Shown here: positions 16,598 through 27,164 of the stretch, piece after piece | Position numbering within the stretch: position 1 is the stretch's first letter | Layout of the letters: every line of letters starts with the position of its first letter | Source of the DNA: Sulfurimonas sp. | GTDB taxonomy: Bacteria; Campylobacterota; Campylobacteria; Campylobacterales; Sulfurimonadaceae | Direction: 5' to 3' | DNA: 36,363 bases | NCBI GenBank assembly: GCA_002899765.1 | Contig: PPDH01000037.1 | Location: 1 to 36,363 of the forward strand | Notes under the pieces: generated by a model | Database searches by the model: none | Seen by the model: only the letters and a program-made list of their open reading frames with translations | Told to the model about the DNA's origin: nothing | Position numbers and translations under genes: made by a program

Positions 16598-17880
16598 AAC
16601 TCATCCCAAGACTTTATCTTGTGCCATCTTAGAGCGTAGAGGAGTATAAATAGATAGCAGATTATCCCCATGAGATAAGTTGACTGCATATCTCCGCTTA
16701 CATGTGATATCTTTCCAAATATAAGCGGAATTATGGCTCCACCCGCTATCGCCATGATTAAAAGAGCACTTCCCTGTGCAGTGTGTTTCCCCAAGCCTTC
16801 CAATGCAAGCGGCCAGATTGTCGGCCACACAAGTGCATTTGCAAATCCTAAAAACGCTACAAACGTTACCGTATTTGGAAGAGTTCTTATGCCGCTCCAT
16901 CCCCATAAAATCTCTGAAATCCCATGACTTTGTGATGAAGCCACTACTCCGAACAAAAAGAGTATTCCAAAAAGTGCGGAACCTACGAGCGCACGTTCTT
17001 GCGAGAGATATTTCGGTATGAGTGCAATACCAAGCGCATAACCAAGCACCATAAAAAACATTACATAAGAGGTTAAAGAGGTAACATTTACTAAACCTAA
17101 ATGCTGCCCGTAAAGTCCGATAGTGTCTCCTGCTATTACCTCTATGCCGACATAGAAAAAGAGCGCGGCTGCACCCAAAACTACGCGCGGAAATGCAAAG
17201 ATACTCTTCTTTTGCTCCCCTGCTTCATCTTTTTCAAACTCAAGTTCTGGAAGTTTAGAAAACTTTACAAGAGCGATAAGAGAACTAAGCAATAGTGCCA
17301 TAACGATGTAAGGAACTATAAGTTTTGAAGCCAGCTCCTCTTTTGACTCTGCTGAGAGATTCTACAAAGAGCCGAAGCCTGAGAGTATAAAAGCAGTAAA
17401 AAGAAGAGGCGCAATAACTCCAGCTCCCTTGTTTATAAGCCCCATGATGCTTATACGCATAGCCGCACTCTCAATGGATCCTATGCAGACTATGTAGGGA
17501 TTGGAAGCGGTCTGCAAGATGGTAAGACCGGAGCCAAGTGCGAAAAGAGCTAGCAAAAAAAGTATAAAACTTTCCCTCTGAGCCGCGGGTATAAAAAGCA
17601 GGCTTCCCACTGCCATTATCGCCAAGCCGAGTGCCATTGAGTTTTTATATCCTATTTTCTCGATCACGTAAGACATAGGCAGAGCCATTACGGTATAGGC
17701 TATGTAAAACACAAAAGTTACAAAAAGCGCTTCAAACTCGTTAAGGTCGCAGATGGCTTTTAAAAACGGGATAAGCGAACCGTTGAGCCATGTTACAAAG
17801 CCGAAAATAAAAAAGAGAACTCCTATGATTGTCATAGGGATAAGTACAGGAGTGTTCAATGTTTTAAAACTCTTAAACAT
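16594..17880 (-). pseudogene. FucP/GluP-type sugar:H+ symporter, interrupted by in-frame TAG
   Basis: Two consecutive segments in the same frame make one 428-codon major-facilitator protein with about 12 transmembrane helices. The N-terminal half (IGVLFFIFGFVTWLNGSLIP, GYKNSMALG, QTASNPY) is typical of FucP/GluP glucose-galactose carriers. Codon 173 (17362-17364) is TAG, between GFGSL and NLSAES in the periplasmic loop where the family is most variable. The frame is open on both sides and no base is missing. The start is ATG 17880, which overlaps the HAD gene by eight bases. Whether the stop is real, a sequencing error, or read through cannot be told here. If real, only about five helices would be made. 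Confidence 0.85.
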
Positions 17881-18700
17881 TTTTGAGACCCTTAAGATAG
17901 TTCGCAACTGCGTCTTCATCGTTTGTGTGCGGCAGAACTATTTTTGCCGCTTTTTTTACGCCCTCTTGCGCATTTGCCACCGCAATGGATGTTCCTGCTA
18001 ACTCAAACATACCGATATCGTTAAAGTTGTCTCCAAAAACACTCAATCTCTTTAGATCAAAATCTATTGCTTCGCTTACACTTCTTATGCCGTGGGATTT
18101 ATCCGCATCTTTGTGAAGCAGCGTCAAAAAGTAGCAGCCCACGTAAGCTTCGGGAGCCAAAATATACTTTAGCCTGTCTCTAAAAACTCCCTTAAGATGC
18201 GATGCTACTCTTCTAAGAAGCTCCTCCTCGCCAAAATAGACTATCTTAAAATTGTCACTCATTGCGCGGAGATTTTTCTCTTGATGATGATGCTCATCTT
18301 TTTTGTAGTTTTTAAGAATCTTTGTTTGATATGCGTTTAAAACCGTAGAGTATGAGAAAGCTTCGCTCAGGTTTTTGTCCGCTAGCGAGAGGATAAAAGG
18401 ATAAATGCCAAACTTTGCGCCCTCGTCTACAACCGCATCGCCGACCTCTTTGTCTATAAATTTTGTGTCGATTATTTTTTTCTCCATGGTAGCTATCAAT
18501 GCACCGTCAAGCAGTATCATCGGAGCGTTGACATATACATCTTTTAAAAACTGCGCCGTCTTTTTATATGTTCTTGCAGTTGCGATGCTAAGAACGGAGT
18601 CGCTTGAAAAACCGTTCCATATCTCTTTTGTAAAAGGGCTTACAGACAAATCAGTTCGCAAAAAAGTGTGATCTAAATCCGTAATATAAGCATTTTTCAT
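17873..18700 (-). CDS. HAD-superfamily phosphatase, Cof type
   Basis: This 275-residue haloacid-dehalogenase-fold hydrolase has motif I DLDHTF (Asp8 and Asp10), a Thr/Arg motif II (SIATARTYKK) and motif IV FGDNFNDIGMF near the C-terminus. A large type II cap lies in between. Family members remove phosphate from sugar phosphates and related small molecules. It begins six bases after the antiporter gene and overlaps the sugar transporter by eight bases. It could act on a hexose phosphate. Another idea is that it supplies the MurNAc-6-phosphate phosphatase step missing from the nearby recycling operon, although it is not of the MupP subgroup. Confidence 0.85.
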   Translation of the reverse strand: MKNAYITDLDHTFLRTDLSVSPFTKEIWNGFSSDSVLSIATARTYKKTAQFLKDVYVNAPMILLDGALIATMEKKIIDTKFIDKEVGDAVVDEGAKFGIYPFILSLADKNLSEAFSYSTVLNAYQTKILKNYKKDEHHHQEKNLRAMSDNFKIVYFGEEELLRRVASHLKGVFRDRLKYILAPEAYVGCYFLTLLHKDADKSHGIRSVSEAIDFDLKRLSVFGDNFNDIGMFELAGTSIAVANAQEGVKKAAKIVLPHTNDEDAVANYLKGLKNV

Positions 18701-18706
18701 CTTGTT

Positions 18707-20311
18707 TTAGTATCTCATATGGCATGAGCTCATTTTTTCTACAAGCAGGCGCCCTACTTCAACTTTTGTATCGACTATGGAAGTAATATCGAGATCTTGA
18801 AGATTCTCTTTATCTTCAAGCGTAGCAACTTTTACTATAAGATTAATATCTTTTGTGTGCTTCAGAACTGCCTCGCAAATCGCTCTTTTTTTCTCAATAT
18901 TGTCAAGCGTCACTATGATTGCCGCCGAACTCTCCGCATGAAGTGCTTCTAAAAGTGAAAGCTTTGACATGTCTCCTAAATATGCCTCTTTTCCGGCTGA
19001 CAACGCTTCATGAACATGCTTAGGATTGTTATCGATTATGACATACGGAGCACCTAGATTATCAAGATTTTTAGCAACAAACTTACCGATAATACTATAT
19101 CCGCAAACGATTACATGGTTCTCTCTGGATATAAATGCAGAGGTGTCAAGTCCCAGATATTGATGATGACTCACATAACTTACAAACCTGTTGATTTTTT
19201 AGATAAAAAACGGAGTAACTATCATGGAAAATATAACTACGAGAACAAAAAGAGACTCAAGCTCCTTTTCCAAAAGACCGCCCATGCTCGCAACTGCGAA
19301 GATAACAAAAGAGAACTCTCCAACTTGCGAGATTGCAAGTGCAGTTTTTAAAGAGAGTACATGTGAAGATGTGATGCGAACGACAAGATAAGTAATGATT
19401 GTTTTTAAAATCAAAACAAGCAAGAAGATACTGACGATGAGTCCGATATTGTCGATAAAAAAGACAACGTCTATCTTCATACCCACAACAATAAAAAATG
19501 TCCCAAGAAGTATATCTTTAAACGGCGCAATGTCCGATTCTACTTTATGATGGTACTTTGTCTCGGCTATAATCATACCCGCTACAAAAGCTCCTAGAGA
19601 GTATGTAAAGCCCATGTAAGAAGCTAAAAGTGCGGCAGAGACAACGATAAAAAGAACTGAGCCCATAAAAAGCTCATCAACCTCGCTGGATGCCGAGAAG
19701 TGCAGAAGCCATGTCATAACTCTTTTTCCCACGATAAACATAAAACCGATAACAAAAACGGCACTTATAAAAGTATCTCTAAGTATCTCGGGAACAGACT
19801 GGTCGCCGTTGCTTGTTAAAAATCCCAAAAGTATAAGTATCGGGATGACGGCGATATCTTGAAATATCAGTATCCCCGTCGCACGCTGTCCGTAAGGGTT
19901 GTGTATCTCTTTTGAACTCTTTAAGTAGCTAAGAACCACGGCAGTGGATGAGAGCGCAAAAGCAAGCGAGAGAATAAGAGCAGAAGTCTACTCCAGCGAA
20001 AAGAGATAGTGGCTTATACCATAAACCACCAAAGCGGTAAATCCAACCTGTAAAAAGCCGTTAAAAAATATCTCTTTTCTCATGCTGTTCATCTTAGCCA
20101 AGGATATCTCAAGACCTATTGTAAACATCAAAAACACTATACCGAATTCGCCTATGTGTTCAAGAGTTGCCGAGTCGTTCATGTATCTTAAATCAAGCGC
20201 ATAAACCATTATAGTACCGGTAAGTATATAGCCTATTATCTGTGAAATACCAAATCGTTTTAAAATTAGATTTAATACCGTTGAAACACCTAGTGCCATA
20301 ACAATATACAA
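18707..20311 (-). pseudogene. CPA2-family cation:proton antiporter (Kef-like), two in-frame stops
   Basis: Three same-frame segments make a 534-codon Kef-type protein: a Na/H-exchanger membrane domain (IGYILTGTIM, FLMFTIGLEISL, FALSSTAVVLSYL, TGILIFQDIAVIPIL, TYSLGAFVAGMIIAETKYHH) and a C-terminal TrkA-N Rossmann domain (HVIVCGYSIIGKFVAKNL). Codon 108 is TAG (19988-19990), between SLE and TSALIL; codon 371 is TAA (19199-19201), between PFFI and KINRF. No frameshift is needed at either. The start is unclear: TTG 20311 has no ribosome site, and an upstream TTG-AAA-GAC-TTT lies one base out of frame at a TTTT run near 20325, hinting at an indel. Confidence 0.85.
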
Positions 20312-20455
20312 GAGTGCTGAATCAATAAAAGTCTTTCAAATCTTAATTTTAAGGGTTTTTAAGATAGCCCTTAAAGTGACGCTATTATAGCAAAAGAAAC
20401 TTTGTGCTTGATGTTTTTAAAAAAATCATATACTTAATTTTAAGAGACTCTGTAC

Positions 20456-20461
20456 TATAAT
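20456..20461 (+). promoter_or_regulatory. pyrG -10 box
   Basis: TATAAT at 20456-20461 lies 32 bases before the pyrG ATG; a TTTTGGAG ribosome site follows at about 20478-20485. The -35 region is AT-rich without a clear box. Confidence 0.55.
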
Positions 20462-20493
20462 CGCGACTATGTTTAATATTTTGGAGCTATTTT

Positions 20494-22122
20494 ATGACTA
20501 AATATATTTTTGTTACCGGTGGAGTTTTAAGTTCTCTTGGAAAAGGGATAACCGCAGCCAGCATAGGCACACTCTTAAAACATGCCGGCATACAAGTCGG
20601 AATGCTAAAGATAGATCCATACATCAATGTTGACCCCGGAACCATGAGCCCACTTGAACATGGCGAAGTTTTTGTTACCAAAGACGGAGCAGAGACCGAT
20701 TTGGATATCGGAAACTATGAAAGGTTTTTGGATACCTCATATCTCAAATCAAGCAACTTTACTACAGGTCAGGTATACTCTGCCGTTATTGAGAGAGAGC
20801 GTGCGGGCGGCTATCTTGGGCAGACTATTCAGGTCATTCCACACATCGTCGGTGAGATTGTAAAACGCATAAAAGAGGCAGGGGAAGGTCATGAAATTCT
20901 CATAGTTGAACTTGGCGGAACGGTAGGAGACATTGAGGGTCTTCCGTTTATGGAGGCAATCCGTCAAATGAAGCATGACGAAGAGGTTGAAGGAACATTT
21001 TTTGTCCACGTTACTCTCATCCCGTTCATAAAAGCTGCAGGCGAACTAAAATCAAAACCCACACAACACTCTGTTCAAGAGCTTCGCCGTATCGGCATAA
21101 CTCCGCAGATGATAATTGCCAGAAGTGAAAATGCACTCCCAAAAACATTTAAGAAAAAGCTTGCCATGAGCTGTGATGTTTCCGCAGACAGCGTTGTAGA
21201 AGCACTTGACGCAGCTTCTATCTATGATGTTCCAATCTCATTTCTAAGACAAAATATCTTAAAACCGATATCAAAAGAGCTGGACCTAGGCGAGCTAAAT
21301 CCTGACATGGAAAGATGGGACTCTCTTGTAAAAAAGATAGTTCAACCAAAAAACCGCATAGTCTTAGGATTTGTCGGAAAATATCTTGAGCTTAAAGAGT
21401 CTTACAAATCTTTAACGGAATCTCTTATTCATGCAGGTGCGCATCTTGACACACGCGTGGATATTCACTGGGTTGACAGCGAAGAGGTTGAGACAAGGGG
21501 CACGGAAGCGCTTCTGGGCGATTGCGACTCCATCTTGGTTGCAGGCGGATTTGGAAATCGTGGAGTTGAAGGCAAAATAAAAGCTATAGAGTACGCGCGC
21601 GTAAACAAAATTCCATATCTTGGTATCTGTCTTGGCATGCAGCTCACACTTGTAGAGTATGCGAGAAACGTACTCGGTTTAGAGGGTGCAAACTCCGTAG
21701 AGTTTGATGAAAATACACCTTACCCTATGATTTATCTTATAGACAATTTTATGGATCAAAGCGGAAATACGCAACTTAGAACACATAAATCTCCAATGGG
21801 AGGAACACTCCGCCTTGGAGAGTATCCATGTGACACCAAAGAGGGTTCTATCATCCGTAAAGCTTACGGCGGCGCAAAAACAATTTTTGAGAGACACCGC
21901 CACAGATATGAGGCAAACCCTGTTTACAGAGCGCAGCTTGAAGATGCGGGTATGATTGTTACAGGAGAGTCAAACGGGCTTATAGAAGCGGTTGAGATAA
22001 AAGATCATCCATGGTTTTTAGGAGTTCAGTTTCACCCTGAGTTTACCTCAAGACTTCAAACTCCGAACCCTTCAATTCTTGCATTTGTAGAGGCAACTCT
22101 AAATATTTCACAACAAAAATAA
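20494..22122 (+). CDS. pyrG: CTP synthase
   Basis: This 542-residue two-domain enzyme has an N-terminal synthase domain with [16 protein letters not shown] (3-18), [10 protein letters not shown] and [17 protein letters not shown]. The C-terminal class I glutaminase domain carries the nucleophile Cys in [10 protein letters not shown] and the His/Glu pair in QFHPEF. It makes CTP from UTP with glutamine as amino donor. It is 12 bases upstream of recJ and probably cotranscribed. The frame is intact with every key motif present. Confidence 0.98.
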   Translation: MTKYIFVTGGVLSSLGKGITAASIGTLLKHAGIQVGMLKIDPYINVDPGTMSPLEHGEVFVTKDGAETDLDIGNYERFLDTSYLKSSNFTTGQVYSAVIERERAGGYLGQTIQVIPHIVGEIVKRIKEAGEGHEILIVELGGTVGDIEGLPFMEAIRQMKHDEEVEGTFFVHVTLIPFIKAAGELKSKPTQHSVQELRRIGITPQMIIARSENALPKTFKKKLAMSCDVSADSVVEALDAASIYDVPISFLRQNILKPISKELDLGELNPDMERWDSLVKKIVQPKNRIVLGFVGKYLELKESYKSLTESLIHAGAHLDTRVDIHWVDSEEVETRGTEALLGDCDSILVAGGFGNRGVEGKIKAIEYARVNKIPYLGICLGMQLTLVEYARNVLGLEGANSVEFDENTPYPMIYLIDNFMDQSGNTQLRTHKSPMGGTLRLGEYPCDTKEGSIIRKAYGGAKTIFERHRHRYEANPVYRAQLEDAGMIVTGESNGLIEAVEIKDHPWFLGVQFHPEFTSRLQTPNPSILAFVEATLNISQQK

Positions 22123-22134
22123 CTACACTGCATT

Positions 22135-23757
22135 ATGCATGTATTTCTAAAGAAACTTCGTTTTGATGATGTACCTATACTAAACAAAACAGCTCTTTTT
22201 GAGCTGCTCTCTCAACGATTTGACAATCAAGAAAAAACGCTTTCACAAATTCCAAATCCAAATCTTCTCCATGATGCTCCAAAAGCAGCCAAAAAGATAG
22301 CAGATGCCATAAAAGAGAAGAAAAAGATAACCCTTGTAGGCGACTATGACGTCGACGGCATTAGCTCAACCGCAATAATGGTCGATTTTTTCAGACAGAT
22401 TCCATACCCGCTTCAAACAATCATTCCAAACCGTTTTAGCGACGGTTACGGAGTGAGCCCAAATATTTTAAAAAGAGTAGATGCGGACATTGTTATAACG
22501 GCAGACAACGGCATAACCGCTACAGAAGCTGCCGAGATTTGTAAAGAGCGGGGCATAGAACTCATCATTACAGACCACCACACTCCGCTAGAGATGCTTC
22601 CCCAAGCGTACGCCATAGTAAATCCGAAGCTCTCAAAATGCGACTATCCATTCAAAGATATTTGCGGAGCACAGGTTGCATGGCTGCTGCTTGGACTTGT
22701 GAAAAAAGAGTTAAATCTCTCAATCGATATGAAAAAGTTTTTAGATATTTTATGTATTGCCATAATCGCCGACATAATGCCCTTAACAGATATAAATAGA
22801 GCGCTTGTCAAAGAAGGGTTAAAGGTTTTGATGCACTCGCAAAGACCCTCATCCATCATAATAAGAGATTTTTTAAACAAAAATTCTCTTACTTCAGAAG
22901 ATATAGGATTTCAAATCGCACCCCGCATAAACTCTGCAGGAAGACTTGAAGATGCAAGTATTGCGTTAGAGTTTTTAACCGCCACAACTACAAATAAAGC
23001 CTACACGCAGTTTGAAAAGCTCAACTCTCTTAATGAACAAAGAAAAGATTTAGAAGCACAAACAACAAAAATAGCCATAGATACCGTACAAAACCTAGAA
23101 GAACTCCCAAATATCATAGTCGTTTGCGGTGAAGATTGGCATGAGGGAGTAGTCGGGATAGTCGCATCAAGATTGGTAAATCATTTTGAGAGACCCGCTA
23201 TTGTGCTAAGCATAAAAGAGGGCACAGCAAAAGGGAGTGCTAGAAGTCTGGGAAATATTGATATATACAAACTCATAAAAGAAAATGCTCACTATCTGCA
23301 AAGATTCGGCGGACATAAAATGGCAGCGGGCTTAGGGCTTGATGAGGGTAATATTGAAGCCTTTAGCAGAGCTATAAACGAGTCGGCTTCAGGATTAACA
23401 TGTAAGGATTTTATACCATCAGAGGATATTCTGGGTATTTTAGATACACATGATATTGATTTTGAACTTCTTGAAATGCTTGAGAGTTTCGAGCCTTACG
23501 GAGAGGCAAATCTGCGCCCCAAATTTTTACTCAAAGATGCACACATCATGGAGATAAAGTATATAGGCAGTAACAAATCTCACTCTAAGATAACCATTAA
23601 GCAACATCTACATGAAAGAAAAACTATAGAACTCATAGCATTTAGAAATATTGTTGAAATGCCTAGTGATAAAAAAATTACATGCAAATATACAATCTCA
23701 AAAAATGAGTTTAATTCTAAAGTCTCAATACAATTTCTATTAAATAAAATTTATTAA
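22135..23757 (+). CDS. recJ: Single-stranded-DNA-specific exonuclease RecJ
   Basis: This 540-residue DHH-family nuclease has GDYDVDGISST (69-79), ADNGITATE and the signature TDHHTP with metal-binding Asp and His. DHHA1-type motifs occur later (RINSAGRLEDA; RFGGHKMAAGL). RecJ degrades single-stranded DNA 5' to 3' in recombination and mismatch repair. It follows pyrG by 12 bases. The length is usual for the family, and the C-terminal OB-fold-like region appears complete. Confidence 0.95.
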   Translation: MHVFLKKLRFDDVPILNKTALFELLSQRFDNQEKTLSQIPNPNLLHDAPKAAKKIADAIKEKKKITLVGDYDVDGISSTAIMVDFFRQIPYPLQTIIPNRFSDGYGVSPNILKRVDADIVITADNGITATEAAEICKERGIELIITDHHTPLEMLPQAYAIVNPKLSKCDYPFKDICGAQVAWLLLGLVKKELNLSIDMKKFLDILCIAIIADIMPLTDINRALVKEGLKVLMHSQRPSSIIIRDFLNKNSLTSEDIGFQIAPRINSAGRLEDASIALEFLTATTTNKAYTQFEKLNSLNEQRKDLEAQTTKIAIDTVQNLEELPNIIVVCGEDWHEGVVGIVASRLVNHFERPAIVLSIKEGTAKGSARSLGNIDIYKLIKENAHYLQRFGGHKMAAGLGLDEGNIEAFSRAINESASGLTCKDFIPSEDILGILDTHDIDFELLEMLESFEPYGEANLRPKFLLKDAHIMEIKYIGSNKSHSKITIKQHLHERKTIELIAFRNIVEMPSDKKITCKYTISKNEFNSKVSIQFLLNKIY

Positions 23758-23891
23758 TACTATAGAACTTGATTTGTATTTGTAATACGAATATGCCTTA
23801 TTATGCAAGCTATTACTTTTCTTTATATTTTGGAAATTTTTCTTTATAAAACCAATATTTAAAAATCTACTAAGCTTTAAAATTGTAACAT

Positions 23892-23905
23892 TGATAAAAT
23901 TATCA
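23892..23905 (+). promoter_or_regulatory. Inverted repeat over the -10 of the first porin gene
   Basis: TGATAA-AA-TTATCA is a perfect inverted repeat that contains a TAAAAT -10 box (23895-23900), 16-21 bases before the porin ATG. It resembles a half-to-full Fur-type palindrome (TGATAAT-N-ATTATCA) shortened by one base in the centre. It could be a repressor operator; it could also be chance in AT-rich DNA. Confidence 0.35.
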
Positions 23906-23920
23906 CACTAAGGGGTTTCC

Positions 23921-25423
23921 ATGAAGAAAATAGTTACACTCTCAGCCATCGCTTTTTTGAGTACAGCGGCTTTTGCAGAGACGGATGTTCAAAAGCAGAT
24001 AGACGAACTTAAACAAAAAATAGAGCGTTTGCAACAAATCAACGACAAACAAGACGATAGAATTTCAAGCGTCAATGCCTTGGCAGCACAAGACAATCTT
24101 AAGTTTGATGTTGATTTCAGAACAGCGTACGACAATCTTCGCTATAAAACTGTAAGCGGAGAAACATATGAAAACGATGCGCTTTACACAAACCGTTTAT
24201 GGTTAGGTATGGGTTATGCGCCGACTAAAGATATGCTTTTTAGAGGTCAACTCTCTTTCAATAAAGCTTTTGGCGCAAGCTACGGACAAAGAGCAACAGG
24301 CTTTGGTTTTGATACTTTTGACTGGGTTTTAAATGAGAACCTGACAGACGATACTATAAAGCTAAGAGAAGCATACTGGTTATGGAATCTTAGAACCGGT
24401 ACAGTTGCTTGGACAGCAAGTGTAGGTCGCCGCCCTGCAACAAATGGATATCTTGTAAACTTAAGAGATGACGACAAAGCGAAATCTCCAATGGGCCACA
24501 TTATCAACATGGAATTTGACGGCGCTTCCGTTGCGATGAAACTAGACCATTATGTGCCAGGTATGTACTTTAAATTATGTCTTGGTCGTGGATTGACAAA
24601 TGCAACAGGTTGGGCAAGTGAAGCGACACAAGCTGTTGGAGCTCCTGTCGGTGGTTCAAGTCTTCCAAATTATGTTGAAGATGACAGCAATTTAGACAAT
24701 GTGGATATGGCAGGTTTAATCTTCCAGCCTTACGATGATGGGCAATATGCCGTAATGACTAAGTTTTATAGGGGCTACAATGTTCCGGGTATGTATTTAA
24801 GCGATATGGATTTCGGTACAGGGGCAAGAACATACACTATGCAAAGTGCAGGAGACATGGACGGTGCGGCAATCTCTTTCAAAATGGACGGAGTGGGTGA
24901 CGAGATTAACGATTTCTTAGATGAAACTATACTTTTTGCTTCACTAGCTTGGTCAAAATCTAGAACATCGGATGTATCTATAAGCAGAACTGCAAATGCT
25001 CAAATGGCACTTAGCATGATGGGGATGGATGCAGACAGCATGATGGGAAGTGACGAAGATAAATCAGGTACGTCTATCTGGATTGGCGCACAAATGCCAA
25101 ACTTAACAGGCGGTAAATTTGGTTTAGAGTATAACCACGGTTCAAAATATTGGAGACCGTTTACTTACGGTGAAGACACTATGATAGGTTCTAAACTAGC
25201 GGCTCGCGGGGATGCTTATGAAGCATATTGGACACAGCCTATTATTGATGATGTATTTTCTATGCAAGTAAGATACACATATATATAGTATGACTATACC
25301 GGTTCAAACGGTTTCTTTGGAGACGGCGGAGCACCTTTTAGCATGTCAGAAGCGGTTGCACTAGGGATGGATCCAGTTGAGACTGCACAAGATATACGCG
25401 TATACTTCAGATACAGATACTAA
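23921..25423 (+). pseudogene. DUF3373-type porin-like outer-membrane protein, in-frame TAG near the C-terminus
   Basis: The frame encodes a Sec signal (about 1-19, AAFA), a short coiled coil (about 22-52, QIDELKQKIERLQQIND) and a beta-rich barrel-like region with FRTAYDNLRYKT, GRRPATNGYLVNLRDDD and GHIINMEFDGASV, matching DUF3373 proteins of Campylobacterota. Codon 456 (25286-25288) is TAG. The same frame then continues for 44 codons through YDYTGSNGFFGDGG to DIRVYFRYRY and TAA at 25421-25423. The downstream paralogue aligns RYTYAQHDYT with RYTYI-stop-YDYT and ends in SYRY. Termination at the TAG would remove the last strands and the terminal aromatic needed for barrel assembly. Confidence 0.85.
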
Positions 25424-25425
25424 AA

Positions 25426-25452
25426 ATTAAAGAGCTTTTTTAGCTCTTTAAT
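25426..25452 (+). terminator. Terminator after the first porin gene
   Basis: ATTAAAGAGCT and AGCTCTTTAAT form a perfect 11-bp stem with a five-T loop, three bases after the full-length stop at 25421-25423. This placement supports 25423, not 25288, as the natural gene end. The region after it (25453-25722) is AT-rich with no gene that I can see. Confidence 0.75.
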
Positions 25453-25722
25453 AAACTTTTCCTCTAAATTTTCCTCTTTTTTATTTTTTTCCAAATAAAT
25501 TTTTCTTTTTATTAAAAAAATAATCTCTATTTTATAGCTTTGATTTTTATTGTTGAAATAAAAAGCTCTTCACCTTCTTAAGTCCTCTGTTTATAGTCCA
25601 ATTAGAGATTTTTGATAAATAGATTCCAATGGCTGCTTTATTAGAAAAATTTAATTAAAAAATATTTATTTATGATGTGTACTTATAATAAAAAATTGTT
25701 TTTATAATAATTAAAAAATTTG

Positions 25723-25731
25723 TGTTAGAAT
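25723..25731 (+). promoter_or_regulatory. Extended -10 promoter for the second porin gene
   Basis: TGT followed by TAGAAT (25726-25731) forms an extended -10 box about 30 bases before ATG 25762. No -35 box is clear. Confidence 0.45.
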
Positions 25732-25761
25732 TTGCCTCTAAAAAACACTAAGAGGTTTAAA

Positions 25762-27141
25762 ATGAAAAAATTAGTAGCACTCTCAAGTATCGCTTTTTTA
25801 AGCACTATGGCTTTTGCAAATACTGATATGCAAAATGAGATAAATTTACTTAAAAAAGAGGTTCAAGAGCTTAAAAAGCAGCATGACTCCACCACAAAAA
25901 CTCTTACGGATGTAAAAATCAGTACCAATAACGACAATATAAAATTTGGGATAGATTTTAGAAATGCAATCGATGTTTTAGAGTATAAAAACAATGAAAC
26001 GGGAGAGACTGCAAGAAATCACTCGCTTCTATCAAGCAGACTATACTTGAATATGGTAGCTTCTCCAATGAAAGGATTGTCCTTTAGAGGAAAACTCGCC
26101 GTTTATTCTACATGGGGAGCACATCTTTATGTAAATGACGACCCGTTAAAAGATTGGTCTGCAAGCTCAAAACCTGCAGATACAGTTGTGCGTCTTAAAG
26201 AGGGCTACTTTGTCTACTCCAACAAAATAGGCGAACAGCCAATCGCTCTAAGTATAGGTAGAAGACCTTCAAGTACAGGCTTCTTAGCAAGTATGAGAGA
26301 AAATGAATCAGATGAAGGTTCTCCTCTTGCACATATAACAAACATGGAAGTAAACGGAGCCATGGTAAAACTTGATTTCAGCCGTTATATTCCAGGTGCA
26401 TATGTAAAACTGGTTTACGGAAGAGCACATACAGGCGAGATGGAAAATGTTTACGGAACAGGTCATGCGAATGTCATTCCTTATGCAGATATAGATACAG
26501 CGGCTGAAGATGAAAATGTGGACTTTTTTGTAGTACCGGGTGACGCGTACAATGACGGACAGTACCAGCTTATGTATCAATGGGCGCATATCTTTGACAC
26601 AAAGGGGAAAAATACAGCGACGGGTATAACAAAAGGAGCAGCGGGAACTGCCGATCTATTTGCACTTTCACTTAAAGTAAACGGTATCGGTGAGGAGATT
26701 AGCGACTTCTTGGATGATACTGTAGCTTTTGCTTCTATTGCTTCTACATACTATGATGCTAAAGACGGGCATACCCTTTTAAGTTCAGCAGATGGAGGAA
26801 CTTCAAAAGGTCACTCGTTTTGGATTGGCGCACTTATCCCCGATATGATTACAGATTCTGGAAAATTCGGTTTTGAATACAACTACGGTTCTAAAAACTG
26901 GACACCTATGACATGGGCAGAAGATACGGCAATAGGCTCCAAAATAGCTGTTCGCGGAAGTGCTTATGAAGCATATTGGAATTTTAATCTTTTTGGTATA
27001 AAGTATCTACCGTCTCAAGTAAGATATACATACGCACAACATGACTATACGCCAAATGCAAATTGCAGCGGCTGGACTGTACCTAATCCTGTTGACATCA
27101 CTGCACAAGATTTAAGATTTTTTATTAGTTACAGATACTAA
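25762..27141 (+). CDS. DUF3373-type porin-like outer-membrane protein (intact paralogue)
   Basis: The product of about 459 residues is paralogous to the preceding gene. It has a Sec signal (MKKLVALSSIAFLSTMAFA), a short coiled coil of Lys/Glu heptads (residues about 23-50), then a beta-barrel-like region with GRRPSSTGFLASMREN and HITNMEVNGAMVKLDFSRY, ending SYRY. ATG 25762 is chosen because AGAGG (25751-25755) precedes it and a normal signal peptide follows. An upstream start at 25732 would put ten extra residues ahead of the signal. The function is unknown; a substrate-specific porin is the usual guess for this family. It has its own promoter and terminator. Confidence 0.85.
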   Translation: MKKLVALSSIAFLSTMAFANTDMQNEINLLKKEVQELKKQHDSTTKTLTDVKISTNNDNIKFGIDFRNAIDVLEYKNNETGETARNHSLLSSRLYLNMVASPMKGLSFRGKLAVYSTWGAHLYVNDDPLKDWSASSKPADTVVRLKEGYFVYSNKIGEQPIALSIGRRPSSTGFLASMRENESDEGSPLAHITNMEVNGAMVKLDFSRYIPGAYVKLVYGRAHTGEMENVYGTGHANVIPYADIDTAAEDENVDFFVVPGDAYNDGQYQLMYQWAHIFDTKGKNTATGITKGAAGTADLFALSLKVNGIGEEISDFLDDTVAFASIASTYYDAKDGHTLLSSADGGTSKGHSFWIGALIPDMITDSGKFGFEYNYGSKNWTPMTWAEDTAIGSKIAVRGSAYEAYWNFNLFGIKYLPSQVRYTYAQHDYTPNANCSGWTVPNPVDITAQDLRFFISYRY

Positions 27142-27142
27142 G

Positions 27143-27164
27143 AAAGAGCCTTTTGGCTCTTTTT
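27143..27164 (+). terminator. Terminator after the second porin gene
   Basis: AAAGAGCC (27143-27150), loop TTTT and GGCTCTTT (27155-27162), then TT. The stem directly follows the stop codon. It shares the AAAGAGC stem motif with the terminator of the first porin gene, which is consistent with a tandem duplication that included the 3' end. Confidence 0.75.

Noticed and set aside
25453-25722. Hidden small gene between the two porins
   Set aside because: No frame with a ribosome site and plausible composition; the stretch is AT-rich with frequent stops.
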